In this document: piece after piece, positions 21,378 to 30,159 of the stretch
Layout: each line of letters opens with the position of its first letter
How positions within the stretch are numbered: position 1 is the stretch's first letter
NCBI GenBank assembly: GCA_017405845.1
Contig: JAFQZQ010000044.1
Location: 1 to 41,002 of the forward strand
Length of the DNA stretch: 41,002 nt
From: Mogibacterium sp.
Lineage (GTDB): Bacteria > Bacillota > Clostridia > Peptostreptococcales > Anaerovoracaceae
Direction: 5' to 3'
The notes under the pieces: generated by a model
The model's database searches: none
What the model was told of the DNA's origin: nothing
Seen by the model: the letters and a program-made list of their open reading frames with translations, nothing else
Program-made: the position numbers and the translations under genes

Positions 21378-21937
21378 TCTATATACGTCTCTTTCTTGAA
21401 TTCTGCAAGGTCGGATTGTTTGCTGTCGGAGGCGGACTTGCTACGATACCGTTCCTCAGTGACCTTGGAAGCAGAACGGGGTGGTTCACATCAGGGCAGC
21501 TTGCAGATATGATTGCCGTTTCGGAATCAACTCCGGGACCTATAGGTATAAACATGGCTACATATGCCGGATACACTGCTGCAGGAGTGCCAGGCGGCAT
21601 TGTATCAACACTGGGATTGGTTTTTCCATCGCTCATAATCATATTGATCATAGCCGGTTTTCTTAACAAATTCCGTGAGTCCAGAATCGTAGACAATGTC
21701 TTTTATGGATTGAGAGCCGCATCGGTAGCGCTCATAACGGCAGCGCTGCTTCAGGTCGCCAATATTGCATTGATGAATCATACGATGGATAACGGTACTA
21801 CACAGATGTTTTACTGGCCGGCCATAATTCTCGCTGCGGTCGTGTTTGTGTGTTTTTCATATTCACCACTTAAGAAGATTCATCCGATTTTTTATATAGC
21901 ATTCTCAGCTGTGGTTGGCATTGCACTGGGAATGTAA
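21374..21937 (+). CDS. chrA: Chromate transporter, short-chain CHR family, second half, 187 aa
   Basis: Paralogue of the preceding gene with the same motifs (FCKVGLFAVGGGLATIPFLSDL; QLADMIAVSESTPGPIGINMATYAGYTAAGVPGGIVSTLG) and about six membrane segments. It starts inside the stop codon of its partner. The two halves normally insert with opposite topology and work as a pair. Complete. The following gap begins with a GGAG-rich stretch and the repeat F. Confidence 0.9.
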   Translation: MIYIRLFLEFCKVGLFAVGGGLATIPFLSDLGSRTGWFTSGQLADMIAVSESTPGPIGINMATYAGYTAAGVPGGIVSTLGLVFPSLIIILIIAGFLNKFRESRIVDNVFYGLRAASVALITAALLQVANIALMNHTMDNGTTQMFYWPAIILAAVVFVCFSYSPLKKIHPIFYIAFSAVVGIALGM

Positions 21938-21993
21938 AAACCACATAACTTAATAAAGGAGAAGAGCCGTGGAGCGATAGCCCCTTTTATTCT

Positions 21994-22104
21994 GGGTACA
22001 ATACCTGCTACAAACGGGGACAGCGCTTTTCCTCCATGAAATTTCAACGTTTGTACGATTCTGTGCCAGTATCAATCATGACGTGAATGAGCGCCACACG
22101 AAGT
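21994..22104 (+). repeat. Boundary F: dispersed repeat copy
   Basis: GGGTACAA (21994) and CTACAA 12 bp later, then TACAAACG (22009-22016) paired with CGTTTGTA (22048-22055), the shared TTTTCCTCC.TGAAATTTCAACG and a final segment like GATGTGA..GTCACGAAGT. It is a diverged copy of boundary B; the stem differs from B by compensating changes (CAAGCG/CGCTTG versus CAAACG/CGTTTG). No tRNA tip follows here. Confidence 0.6.
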
Positions 22105-22334
22105 ATACATATTGCTGCATGGAGATCTGAATTCGAGAGATAACTTTTTTTCGTTCAAAATCAAAAAACATATGAAATAATCAGCAAGTTTGGCTATAAT
22201 CCATAGAGTTGTTGAGCAGCTGAGAAGCGTAAGTCCGGACATACGGACCTGCGCTTCTTTTTTTTGCGGTCATTAAGTATGCCGCGCGCTACGCGGATGT
22301 GCAATAACATAATTGAAGAAAATGGAGTGAATAA
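22105..22334 (+). terminator. Terminator in the spacer before the MFS gene
   Basis: AGAAGCG..GTCCG (22223-22237) pairs with CGGAC..CGCTTCT (22244-22258), followed by eight or more T. A TATAAT lies at 22195-22200, about 25 bp before it, without a convincing -35. The short distance allows a small terminated leader RNA ahead of the MFS gene, that is, a possible attenuator. Nothing else is visible in this spacer. Confidence 0.5.
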
Positions 22335-23522
22335 ATGGAAAAGAAACAAACTACTAAAGGAATGATGTTTGCAATATTGTCTCTGTCTCTTCTGACAGTG
22401 ATGGCTGGTGCGGCGGTCGCTCCGGCGTTGGGCACGTTACAGGAACACTTTGCGGATTCAGACAGTACAACAGTCCAGCTTATAATCAGTATGCCTGCGC
22501 TGTTCATATTTCTCAGCAGCTTCATATTTCCGAAGCTATGTGAAAGATTGGGATCCAAAACTATAGTTCTTATCGGACTTGTTCTTTATGTTGCCGGAGG
22601 ATGCATGGCGGGGATAGCGGACAACATAGCAGTTGTCCTTGTTTTCAGAGCGATAGTTGGCTGTGGCGTGGGATTGATAATGCCTATGTCTACTGGACTG
22701 CTCTCATATTATTATCCGCCGGAGAAGCTCGACGGTCTGATGGGTCTGTCATCAGCGATGAATCAGATGGGAGGGGCAGTTGCAACATTCATAGCAGGTC
22801 TTCTCGCAACGGTCAGCTGGAGAGCAGTATTTCTGGTATATCTTATGGGCATTATAAGTCTGGTGCCGGTTATTTTGTTTTTGCCGAATGACAGGGTCAC
22901 AGGAAACAGGTCCGGAAGAAAAATCAAGCCGGAAGCAGAAGAAGGAAGACGCCAAAAGAAGAGTGCTCTGAAAGAATATTTCATATATGTAGCAGCCATG
23001 TTCATCCTTATGTCTGCATTCTTCATATATCCATCTAACTATGCTATTGAAACAGCAAAAGACGGTTTCCTTTCTCAGCAGGGTATAGCAACGGTAATGG
23101 CGCTTATGGATGTAGTGGCATTTCTGGGTGGCCTTTGTTACGTTAGAATACGCGGCGCATTGGGAACCAATACTCATTTTGTTGCTCCCGCGCTATTCTG
23201 CGCTGGTTACATGATCATGGCATTTGCGCCTAATGTGTTGCTTTCAGTGACAGGATCATTCATGGTGGGGTTTGCAAACGGTGCCGGAATACCATGCATA
23301 ATAGCAGCAGCATCGCGTAAAGCAGGTAAAGAGGCTGTTTCTACGGTTATGCCACTGCTTTCTGCAGCTATGTATATCGCACAGTTTTTATCACCTTTTA
23401 TCATGTCTGCTGTAACAATGGCAGCCGGAAGTGCAGGCTTTGCTCATCTTCCTTTCATATGGGCAGCAATACTGGCTGTTATTCTTGCTGTATTTGCAGC
23501 ATGCATGAAGAAATCCCGGTAA
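22335..23522 (+). CDS. MFS transporter (drug:H+ antiporter-like), 395 aa
   Basis: GGAG lies 7 nt before the ATG. About 12 hydrophobic segments are visible, with a central polar loop (NDRVTGNRSGRKIKPEAEEGRRQKKS) between helices 6 and 7. The loop after helix 2 (FPKLCERLGSKTIVLIGL) fits the MFS motif A position, and the helix 4-5 region (FRAIVGCGVGLIMPMSTGLLSYYY) fits the DHA1 type. Likely an inner-membrane exporter driven by the proton gradient; the substrate cannot be predicted. It stands alone, 176 bp before the PhzF-family gene. Confidence 0.85.
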   Translation: MEKKQTTKGMMFAILSLSLLTVMAGAAVAPALGTLQEHFADSDSTTVQLIISMPALFIFLSSFIFPKLCERLGSKTIVLIGLVLYVAGGCMAGIADNIAVVLVFRAIVGCGVGLIMPMSTGLLSYYYPPEKLDGLMGLSSAMNQMGGAVATFIAGLLATVSWRAVFLVYLMGIISLVPVILFLPNDRVTGNRSGRKIKPEAEEGRRQKKSALKEYFIYVAAMFILMSAFFIYPSNYAIETAKDGFLSQQGIATVMALMDVVAFLGGLCYVRIRGALGTNTHFVAPALFCAGYMIMAFAPNVLLSVTGSFMVGFANGAGIPCIIAAASRKAGKEAVSTVMPLLSAAMYIAQFLSPFIMSAVTMAAGSAGFAHLPFIWAAILAVILAVFAACMKKSR

Positions 23523-23594
23523 ACTCTGTACCTGCATGACAGGGTGGTATTACTCAGTTAAGTGGGCCTTTCTTATGTGAACATATTCTGTATA

Positions 23595-23702
23595 ATGGAA
23601 AATAAAGAACTCGAAAGACTGAATGAAAAAGTCGAATATGGATTCTGTGAGAAATATGATGACGATCATACAGTACAAATGAACAGAAAGGACCGGAGAT
23701 GA
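23595..23702 (+). CDS. Possible 35-aa upstream ORF coupled to the PhzF-family gene
   Basis: A short frame starting at 23595 (MENKELERLNEKVEYGFCEKYDDDHTV...) ends with a TGA that overlaps the ATG of the next gene (ATGA). It has no clear ribosome site and its start lies within a TATAAT-like sequence. The overlap suggests translational coupling, but it may be chance. Confidence 0.25.
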   Translation: MENKELERLNEKVEYGFCEKYDDDHTVQMNRKDRR

Positions 23703-24481
23703 AACAGTATATAGTCGATGCATTTACAGACAGAGTATTCAGCGGGAATCCTGCTGCAGTATGTGTTATGGACAGATGGATACCTGATGAGCTGATGCAG
23801 AGTATAACAAAAGAGAATAATCTGTCAGAGACAGCATTCGCAGTAAAGGAAAACAGCGATGGCTATCACCTGAGGTGGTTCACGCCGGGTGGCGAAATCG
23901 ATCTCTGTGGCCATGCAACACTGGCGACCGCCTTTGTCATCCTGAATTATTACGAGGAAGAGCGCGCGGAAGTCAGCTTTGACACCCTGAGCGGCAAGTT
24001 GACGGTCGTTCGCAGGGGTGATCTGTATGAGATGGACTTTCCGGTGTATAAGCTGAAAGAAGTTCCGGTAACAGATGAGATGGAGGCAGCGATAGGGTCA
24101 AGACCGTCCGCTGCATATATGGGAAGAGATCTGCTTTGCGTTCTGAAGGATGAGGAATCTGTCAGGAACGCGTCACCGGACATGGATAAAGTGACTGCGC
24201 TTGAAGGAGCGCTTCTTCATATAACTGCGACAGGCAAAGACTATGACTGTGTATCCAGAAGCTTTGCTCCAAAGCTGAAGATCGTTGAAGACCCGGTTTG
24301 CGGATCCGGTCACTGCCACATAATCCCATATTAGGCGAAGGCTTACGGCAGGGATTCGTTTACAGCATATCAGGCATCTGCAAGAGGAGGAGTGCTGTAC
24401 TGCAAGGTGAATGGAGACCGGATAACACTTGCCGGAAAAGCTGTACTATACTCAAAAGCCGATTTGAATATTGCAATGTGA
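23699..24481 (+). pseudogene. PhzF-family isomerase/epimerase interrupted by one in-frame TAG
   Basis: The N-terminal domain is intact: QYIVDAFTDRVFSGNPAAVCVMD, the catalytic Glu in NNLSETAFAV, then TPGGEIDLCGHATLATAFV. The C-terminal part has EDPVCGSGHCHIIPY, where the family continues with Trp. Here the next codon is TAG (24332-24334), one base from TGG. The frame then continues correctly (AKAYGRDSFTAYQASARGGVLYCKVNGDRITLAGKAVLYS) to a TGA at 24481, giving the normal length of about 260 residues. Either a recent nonsense mutation or read-through. The stop cuts off about 50 residues. Confidence 0.8.
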
Positions 24482-24491
24482 CTGCAGATAT

Positions 24492-25739
24492 ATGAGGTAC
24501 ATAATAACAGCACTGATAATCGGATATTTTGTGTTCATGCTCATTGGAGTCAGAATGGGATATTCGATCCCGGACATATTTCGAATGAGCCTGAATGGGC
24601 TGAAAACCGCGCTTACGCTGATGATAATACTGCTGCTGATCGGAGTGCTGACCGGCAGCTGGCGCAGCGCCGGCTCTATTGTCACGTTCATATATTACGG
24701 TATCCAGCTGATAAAGCCCCGGCTTTTCCTCGTTGTCACTTTTGTACTGACATGTCTGATGAGTTACGCGCTTGGAACATCTTTCGGAGTTGCCGGGACT
24801 GCCGGTGTTATTTTCATGGCTCTTGCCCGCAGCGGAGGAGTCGATCCGACCATCACTGCAGGTGTGATACTCTCCGGGATTTATTTCGGGGACCGAACTT
24901 CTCCGGCCTCATCTACTGCCTTCACGGTCGCTTCTGTGACCGGTACGGATCTGTACACCAATGTTCGCAATATGCTGAAGACCGGTCTGATACCCTGGCT
25001 GATATGCCTGGCCGTATACTCGTTTCTTTCGATAAAAAACCCTCTGGCTGCTGTCGATCAAGAGGTGATGGATGCATTTGAGTCCGTTTTCAATATTTCT
25101 GCGGTAACTCTGATCCCGGCGGCCGTTATATTGATATTTCCTCTTATACACGTGCCCATACTTATAACTCTTGGATCGAGCATCGCTGCAGCAGCGGCAG
25201 TGTCGCTGACAGTGCAGAAAGAAAGCGTGGCTTCGCTTATCCATACAATGATTCTTGGCTATCATTCGCCGGTGTCGGAGATATCATCTGTTATAGACGG
25301 GGGAGGCATGATATCCATGCTGGGTACGGTGGTCATCGTAGCGCTTGCGTGCAGCTATACAGGAATCATGAATGGAACCGGTATGATAGAGCTGATCCGA
25401 AGCAGGGCAGATAAGCTGACTGCCAGGATAGGGTTATTCCCAAGCATGATGCTGATTTCGCTGATCTCCTCGTCGATATTCTGCAACCAGGTGGTAGCAA
25501 TCATCATGAATAAGGAATTATTGCAGAAGAGTTATGAGACATCGGGCAAAGCTCCGGAAGAACTTGCCATTGACATCGAGAATACTGCGATAACACTTCC
25601 ATCGCTCATTCCGTGGTGCATACTGTGCAGTGTACCTCTCGCGATCCTGGGCGTCACATATGCAGCGGTGCCATTTGCAATCTATAGTTATGCTATACCG
25701 CTGGTGAATCTGATAGGCAAATACATTCATCGTACATAA
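24492..25739 (+). CDS. nhaC: NhaC-type Na+/H+ antiporter, 415 aa
   Basis: About 11-12 membrane segments. The conserved block SYALGTSFGVAGTAGVIFMALARSGGVDPTITAGVILSGIYFGDRTSPASSTAF (about 90-140) is typical of the NhaC/ArsB-like ion transporter superfamily. Later NMLKTGLIPW and CNQVVAIIMNKELL also fit. The ATG at 24492 lies 10 bp after the full-length PhzF-frame stop and has no ribosome site of its own; a TTG at 24471 is an alternative. Probably co-transcribed with the PhzF-family gene. A terminator follows 40 bp after the stop codon. Confidence 0.9.
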   Translation: MRYIITALIIGYFVFMLIGVRMGYSIPDIFRMSLNGLKTALTLMIILLLIGVLTGSWRSAGSIVTFIYYGIQLIKPRLFLVVTFVLTCLMSYALGTSFGVAGTAGVIFMALARSGGVDPTITAGVILSGIYFGDRTSPASSTAFTVASVTGTDLYTNVRNMLKTGLIPWLICLAVYSFLSIKNPLAAVDQEVMDAFESVFNISAVTLIPAAVILIFPLIHVPILITLGSSIAAAAAVSLTVQKESVASLIHTMILGYHSPVSEISSVIDGGGMISMLGTVVIVALACSYTGIMNGTGMIELIRSRADKLTARIGLFPSMMLISLISSSIFCNQVVAIIMNKELLQKSYETSGKAPEELAIDIENTAITLPSLIPWCILCSVPLAILGVTYAAVPFAIYSYAIPLVNLIGKYIHRT

Positions 25740-25780
25740 ACGTATTCAGGTAAAAGAAACAAGATTGATAGTAATCTTCT

Positions 25781-25809
25781 AAGGTCATCGATAATGATGG
25801 CCTTTTTTT
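25781..25809 (+). terminator. Terminator after nhaC
   Basis: AAGGTCATC (25781-25789) pairs with GATGGCCTT (25796-25804) with one G-U pair, followed by five T. Confidence 0.85.
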
Positions 25810-25823
25810 ATGCAGTATTGAGC

Positions 25824-25971
25824 GAGTTGTTGAAATAAAAATAAAAATAAATGAAAAATTTTCAAAATAACAGTTGACAACCATATAAAATTGTTATTAT
25901 AATAAGCCAGGTTGTTAAAACAACAACAAATTATAAGAAGCGTATCGCTTAAACTATCGACACAACAACTC
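25824..25971 (+). promoter_or_regulatory. Promoter of the hexitol operon with TTGTT operators
   Basis: TTGACA (25874-25879), an 18-bp spacer and TATAAT (25898-25903) form a strong promoter. GTTGTT..AACAACAAC (about 25911-25927) lies at the start of the transcript. A 9-bp inverted pair, GAGTTGTTG (25824-25832) and CAACAACTC (25963-25971), brackets the region. The repeated TTGTT half-sites fit binding by the DeoR-family regulator encoded in the same operon, possibly with looping. Confidence 0.65.
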
Positions 25972-25998
25972 TTATGTATTATCATTAAGGAGGTAATT

Positions 25999-27258
25999 AT
26001 GAAAGCAAAAGCAGTCAGACTTCACGCTGCAAACGATCTTCGTCTTGACGAGTTTGAGCTTCCTGAGATCAAGGATGATGAGATCCTTGTCAAGGTGATA
26101 TCAGACACAGTCTGCATGTCCACGCACAAGTGTGCGATCCTGGGCGTTGAGCACAAGAGAGTACACGAAGATGTGGCTGAGCATCCTGCTATCATGGGTC
26201 ATGAGATGGCCGGTGATATCGTAAAGGTTGGAAAGGCTCATCAGGATAAGTTCAAGCCAGGCATGAAATTCACTCTTCAGCCTGCCCTTAACTACAAGGG
26301 AACGATGTGGAGCCCTGGATACTCATATGAATTCTTCGGCGGAAATGCTACATACTGCATCATTCCTGCTGAGGTAATGGAACTCGGATGCATGCTCGAA
26401 TACAAGGGACGCGCTTATTATGAGGCTTCTCTGGCAGAGCCGTATTCATGCAGCGTAGGCGCTTTCCACGCAGCATACCACACAAAGATGGGAGTATATA
26501 CTCATGAAATGGGTATCGTAGAAGGCGGCAAGCTGGCTATCCTGGCCGGTGCAGGTCCGATGGGACTTGGCGCTCTGAGCTATGCCATGAACTGCGACAG
26601 ACGTCCCGGAATGATCGTCGTCACTGATGTGAACAAGGACAGACTCGCAAGAGCGGAAGAGCTCTTCCCGATTGAAGAGGCAAAGGAAAACGGAATCGAA
26701 CTTCACTTTGTAAATACAGCTGAGGTAGATGATCCTGTTGCATATCTTCGCGGAATGACTGACGGAACAGGTTTTGATGATGTTCTGTGCTATGCTCCGG
26801 TCGCTGCAGTCGTTGAACAGTCAAGCGGTATCCTCGGTAGAGATGGCTGCCTCAATTTCTTCGCAGGCCCGACAGACAAAGAGTTCAGTGCAAAGATCAA
26901 TTTCTATGATGTTCACTACAACTCAACTCATGTAATGGGTACTACCGGCGGAAACACAGCTGACATGATCGAGTGTCTTGAGCTGACGGCTGCAGGAAGA
27001 ATCAATCCGGCCGTCATGATCACACACATCGGCGGACTCGCAGTAGCCGGAGAGACTATCCTCGACCTGCCTAAGATCCCTGGAGGAAAGAAACTGATCT
27101 ACAACCATATCGATCTGCCTCTTATCGCTCTGACTGATCTCAGAGAAAAGGGAAAAGAGGATGAGAGATTTACTGCTCTTGCTGATATCGTAGACGCACA
27201 CAGAGGTCTCTGGTGCCCTGAAGCAGAAGAATATCTTCTGGCGAACTTTACTGAATAG
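25999..27258 (+). CDS. sorE: Zinc-type hexitol/L-sorbose-1-phosphate dehydrogenase-like protein, 419 aa
   Basis: The start at 25999 has AAGGAGGT (25987-25994). It is a zinc-dependent medium-chain dehydrogenase: SDTVCMSTHKCAIL with the catalytic Cys, GHEMAGDIVKVG, then a Rossmann fold GAGPMGLGALSYAM and TDVNKDRLARAEELF. The length and the insert before the Rossmann fold fit L-sorbose-1-phosphate reductases. It is followed by a DeoR regulator and a mannitol-type PTS transporter, so the substrate is probably a hexitol 1-phosphate brought in by that PTS. Codon use is strongly biased to AAG, ATC and CTG, suggesting high expression. Confidence 0.75.
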   Translation: MKAKAVRLHAANDLRLDEFELPEIKDDEILVKVISDTVCMSTHKCAILGVEHKRVHEDVAEHPAIMGHEMAGDIVKVGKAHQDKFKPGMKFTLQPALNYKGTMWSPGYSYEFFGGNATYCIIPAEVMELGCMLEYKGRAYYEASLAEPYSCSVGAFHAAYHTKMGVYTHEMGIVEGGKLAILAGAGPMGLGALSYAMNCDRRPGMIVVTDVNKDRLARAEELFPIEEAKENGIELHFVNTAEVDDPVAYLRGMTDGTGFDDVLCYAPVAAVVEQSSGILGRDGCLNFFAGPTDKEFSAKINFYDVHYNSTHVMGTTGGNTADMIECLELTAAGRINPAVMITHIGGLAVAGETILDLPKIPGGKKLIYNHIDLPLIALTDLREKGKEDERFTALADIVDAHRGLWCPEAEEYLLANFTE

Positions 27259-27314
27259 TGGATCGGTACAGAATTCTTCCGGGAATGATGGACTGATCCC
27301 GGAAGGAGGGAAGT

Positions 27315-28076
27315 ATGGATTCTGTTGAAAGCAGACGCAGTGCTATTGTCGCATGGATCAACGAAAAAGGAGAGGTTACCTTCGCGCAGCTGAAAGAAGC
27401 GTTTCCAAATGTATCGGACATGACTCTCCGCACAGATCTTAAGAATCTGGACGATAACAAGAGGATAGTCCGTATACACGGAGGAGCACGCTCGGTGGAT
27501 GTGGTTGTAGGCACAGACGACTTCATGAGCCGTCGAAGCATAAGAAATGTTGACGCCAAGAAAACCATCATCATGAAAGCGAAGGAGATGATCGCTCCGG
27601 GGACATCGGTCTTTCTCGACTCGGGAAGCACGACTACAATGCTTGCCGCTGAGCTTGATGATCAGCCGAATCTGATCGTAACAAGCAGCATAAGCTGTGC
27701 CATGGAGCTTGCCGGCCTGGAGCAGCCACGTGTATTGATCCCGGGAGGTTCGTTGAACCGTTACAGCCTGAGCATTTGCGGATCGCAGGGTATCAGTGAA
27801 CTGCAGAAAATGACTTTTGATCTGGCTTTCATTGGGGTCACGACCTACGATGAGGAATCCGGATTTGCATGTAATGTATATGAGGAGTCTCTGCTCAAAC
27901 AAACTGTGATCAATAGGGCACTCAAGACCATCGTACTGATGGATTCCACAAAAGTCGGCAAACACAGCACATTTACATTCGGCTCACTACAGGATGTTGA
28001 TGTTGTGATCTCTGATGGCGGTCTGCCGGAATCATTCCTGGCAGCCTGCAGAGAAAATAACGTGGAAGTCATATAA
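27315..28076 (+). CDS. DeoR/GlpR-family transcriptional regulator, 253 aa
   Basis: GGAAGGAGGGAAG lies just before the ATG. N-terminal winged HTH (SRRSAIVAWINEKGEVTFAQLKEAFPNVSDMTLRTDLKNLDDNKRIVRIHGGA), then a sugar-phosphate-binding sensor domain with FLDSGSTTTMLAAEL and LAFIGVTTYDEESGFACNVYEESLLKQTVI. DeoR-family repressors respond to a phosphorylated sugar and bind at operon promoters. Here the gene lies between the dehydrogenase and the PTS, so it should control this operon through the TTGTT sites upstream of the dehydrogenase. Confidence 0.92.
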   Translation: MDSVESRRSAIVAWINEKGEVTFAQLKEAFPNVSDMTLRTDLKNLDDNKRIVRIHGGARSVDVVVGTDDFMSRRSIRNVDAKKTIIMKAKEMIAPGTSVFLDSGSTTTMLAAELDDQPNLIVTSSISCAMELAGLEQPRVLIPGGSLNRYSLSICGSQGISELQKMTFDLAFIGVTTYDEESGFACNVYEESLLKQTVINRALKTIVLMDSTKVGKHSTFTFGSLQDVDVVISDGGLPESFLAACRENNVEVI

Positions 28077-28114
28077 AACAGAAATACTACTTCCGGTACC
28101 GTTTCTCATACTAT

Positions 28115-28156
28115 CAACAGCATGATCGGATCTGACGATCCGGAACGGTCTGTTGA
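28115..28156 (+). promoter_or_regulatory. Intercistronic hairpin before the PTS gene
   Basis: AACAG..CGGATC (from 28118) and GATCCG..CTGTT (to about 28155) form a two-part stem about 60 bp before the PTS start. There is no T run, so it may stabilise the downstream mRNA or separate expression levels within the operon. Confidence 0.35.
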
Positions 28157-28216
28157 TCCCCGGTCCTGATAATAATTATGTAGATATTAGATTAATCAAG
28201 GATGAGGAGAATAAAT

Positions 28217-30088
28217 ATGAAAAGCGGAGTACAACGTTTCGGAAAATTTTTATCCGCCATGGTAATGCCTAACATCGGAGCATTTATCGCATGGGGATTC
28301 ATAACAGCTTTATTCATTCCGGATGGATGGCTGCCAAATGAGCAGCTTGCTTCCATCCAGCCATACATGCTTTCTTACCTGCTTCCTGCTTTAATAGCAT
28401 TCACAGGCGGCAGAATGGTAGGAGGCGACCGCGGTGGCGTAATGGGCGCCATTGCAGTAATGGGAACTATTGCCGGTGTCGGCGGAACTGAAGGACAGCC
28501 TATGCTGATGGGCGCTATGGTCATGGGACCTTTCGCAGGCTGGATCATCAAGAAGTTTGACCGCTTCATGGAAAGCAGAATGCCTGCCGGCTTCGAAATG
28601 CTTATTAACAACTTCTCAGTAGGTATTATCGGAATGCTCGTTGCAATCTTCGGATACTACGTGATCGGTCCGGTAATGACAATAATACTGAGTGTACTTA
28701 CTGCCGGTGTAGACGTGCTCGTCAACCACCACCTGCTCCCTCTGGCAGCTATCTTCATTGAGCCTGCTAAGGTGCTGTTCCTGAACAACGCTATCAACCA
28801 CGGTATCTTCACACCGATCGGTGCTGAGCAGGTAAAGGCTGCAGGACAGTCCATAATGTACATGCTCGAAGCCAACCCGGGCCCTGGACTCGGCGTACTC
28901 CTGGCTTACTGGGCATTTGCAAAGGACAAGGCAACTAAGGACTCGGCTCCTGGAGCTATCATCATTCACTTCCTGGGAGGAATCCACGAGATCTACTTCC
29001 CGTATGTACTGATGAACCCGGTAGTTATCATCGCACCTATCGTAGGAAACATCTGCGCAATCACATGGTTCCTCATAACAGGCTGCGGCCTGAAGGGACC
29101 TGCTTCACCGGGATCGATCATCGCATTCATGGCTATGGCACCTAAGAACAAGATGATCTTCATCTTCCTCGGCGTAGCTATCGCAGCAGCAGTATCATTT
29201 GCTATCGCTTCTGTCATCATCAAGGCTACAAGCACTACTGCTTCTATCGATGAGGCAAAGGCTGAAGTAGCTGACAGAAAAGCTCAGGCAAAGGGAACTG
29301 TAAATGTAAGCAAGTCTGAAGCTGTCCGCAAGGTCATCTTTGCCTGCGATGCAGGAATGGGCTCCTCCGCTATGGGAGCAACAAAGTTCCGCAACAGAAT
29401 CAAGGCAGCAAGACCTGACATCGAAGTAAAGAACACTTCAGTAGACAACATTCCTTCGGATTGTGATATCGCAGTAGTTCAGACTACTCTGCAGGAGAGA
29501 GCTAAGAAGTCTGCTCCTCAGGCACAGCTCGTTACTATCGAGAACTTCCTGAATGATCCTGCACTGGACGCACTCTATCTGCAGCTGACAACACTTGATG
29601 CTCCTGCACAGGAACAGGCAAAAGATGATGTTGAAAAGGCAGTTGAAGCAGCAGAAAAGAGCGTAAAGAAAGATGTTATTATTAAAGAAAGCATCCTTTT
29701 GAATCAGCCTTCCGTAACCAAGGAAGAAGCGATCCGCAAAGCAGGTGAGCTCCTTGTTGCACGCGGAGCAGTTGAACCGGCATATGTTGACGCAATGCAG
29801 GAAAGAGAGCGCATGGTCAGCACATACATGGGTATGGGTATAGCTATTCCACACGGAACTGCTCAGGCAAAGGGAACGGTAAAGAAGACAGCCATTTCCA
29901 TGGTCCAGTACCCGGAAGGCGTTGACTTCGGAGCTGAGAAAGCACAGCTTGTGTTCGGCATCGCCGGAATCGGTGAAGAACATCTTGATCTTCTCGCAAA
30001 GATAGCAGGATGCCTTGAGGATCCTGAGGTCCTTGAAAAGATGAAGACCACAGGTGACGTAGATTGGATCCTGAAGAAACTTTCGTAA
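28217..30088 (+). CDS. mtlA: Mannitol-type PTS EIICBA permease, 623 aa
   Basis: GAGGAG decides the start at 28217 over an in-frame ATG at 28202. The N-terminal 340 residues are the EIIC membrane domain (FGKFLSAMVMPNIGAFIAWGFITALF; GGIHEIYFPYV with the conserved Glu). EIIB follows, with the phosphorylated Cys in FACDAGMGSSAMGA (C377), then EIIA with the phosphorylated His in GMGIAIPHGTA (H546). Domain order and spacing match MtlA of enteric and Gram-positive bacteria. It imports and phosphorylates mannitol or a related hexitol. No mtlD lies beside it; the sorE-like dehydrogenase probably takes that role. Confidence 0.92.
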   Translation: MKSGVQRFGKFLSAMVMPNIGAFIAWGFITALFIPDGWLPNEQLASIQPYMLSYLLPALIAFTGGRMVGGDRGGVMGAIAVMGTIAGVGGTEGQPMLMGAMVMGPFAGWIIKKFDRFMESRMPAGFEMLINNFSVGIIGMLVAIFGYYVIGPVMTIILSVLTAGVDVLVNHHLLPLAAIFIEPAKVLFLNNAINHGIFTPIGAEQVKAAGQSIMYMLEANPGPGLGVLLAYWAFAKDKATKDSAPGAIIIHFLGGIHEIYFPYVLMNPVVIIAPIVGNICAITWFLITGCGLKGPASPGSIIAFMAMAPKNKMIFIFLGVAIAAAVSFAIASVIIKATSTTASIDEAKAEVADRKAQAKGTVNVSKSEAVRKVIFACDAGMGSSAMGATKFRNRIKAARPDIEVKNTSVDNIPSDCDIAVVQTTLQERAKKSAPQAQLVTIENFLNDPALDALYLQLTTLDAPAQEQAKDDVEKAVEAAEKSVKKDVIIKESILLNQPSVTKEEAIRKAGELLVARGAVEPAYVDAMQERERMVSTYMGMGIAIPHGTAQAKGTVKKTAISMVQYPEGVDFGAEKAQLVFGIAGIGEEHLDLLAKIAGCLEDPEVLEKMKTTGDVDWILKKLS

Positions 30089-30123
30089 GCAACTGCTAAT
30101 TAAAAATGATAATACATATTACA

Positions 30124-30156
30124 AAATGCCCGGCTATTGGAGGCCGGGCATTTTTA
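30124..30156. terminator. Bidirectional terminator
   Basis: AAATGCCCGGC (30124-30134) pairs perfectly with GCCGGGCATTT (30143-30153), followed by T on the plus strand and preceded by A, so it can serve both the PTS operon and the LysR gene on the opposite strand. Confidence 0.85.
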
Positions 30157-30159
30157 TGG

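Noticed and set aside
23574..23590. Second LexA box upstream of the PhzF-family gene
   Set aside because: GAACATAT is followed by TCTG instead of GTTC, so the palindrome is not complete.
24332..24334. TAG read as pyrrolysine
   Set aside because: The family has Trp at this position, no pyrrolysine genes are in the window, and all other genes use normal stops. A nonsense mutation is simpler.
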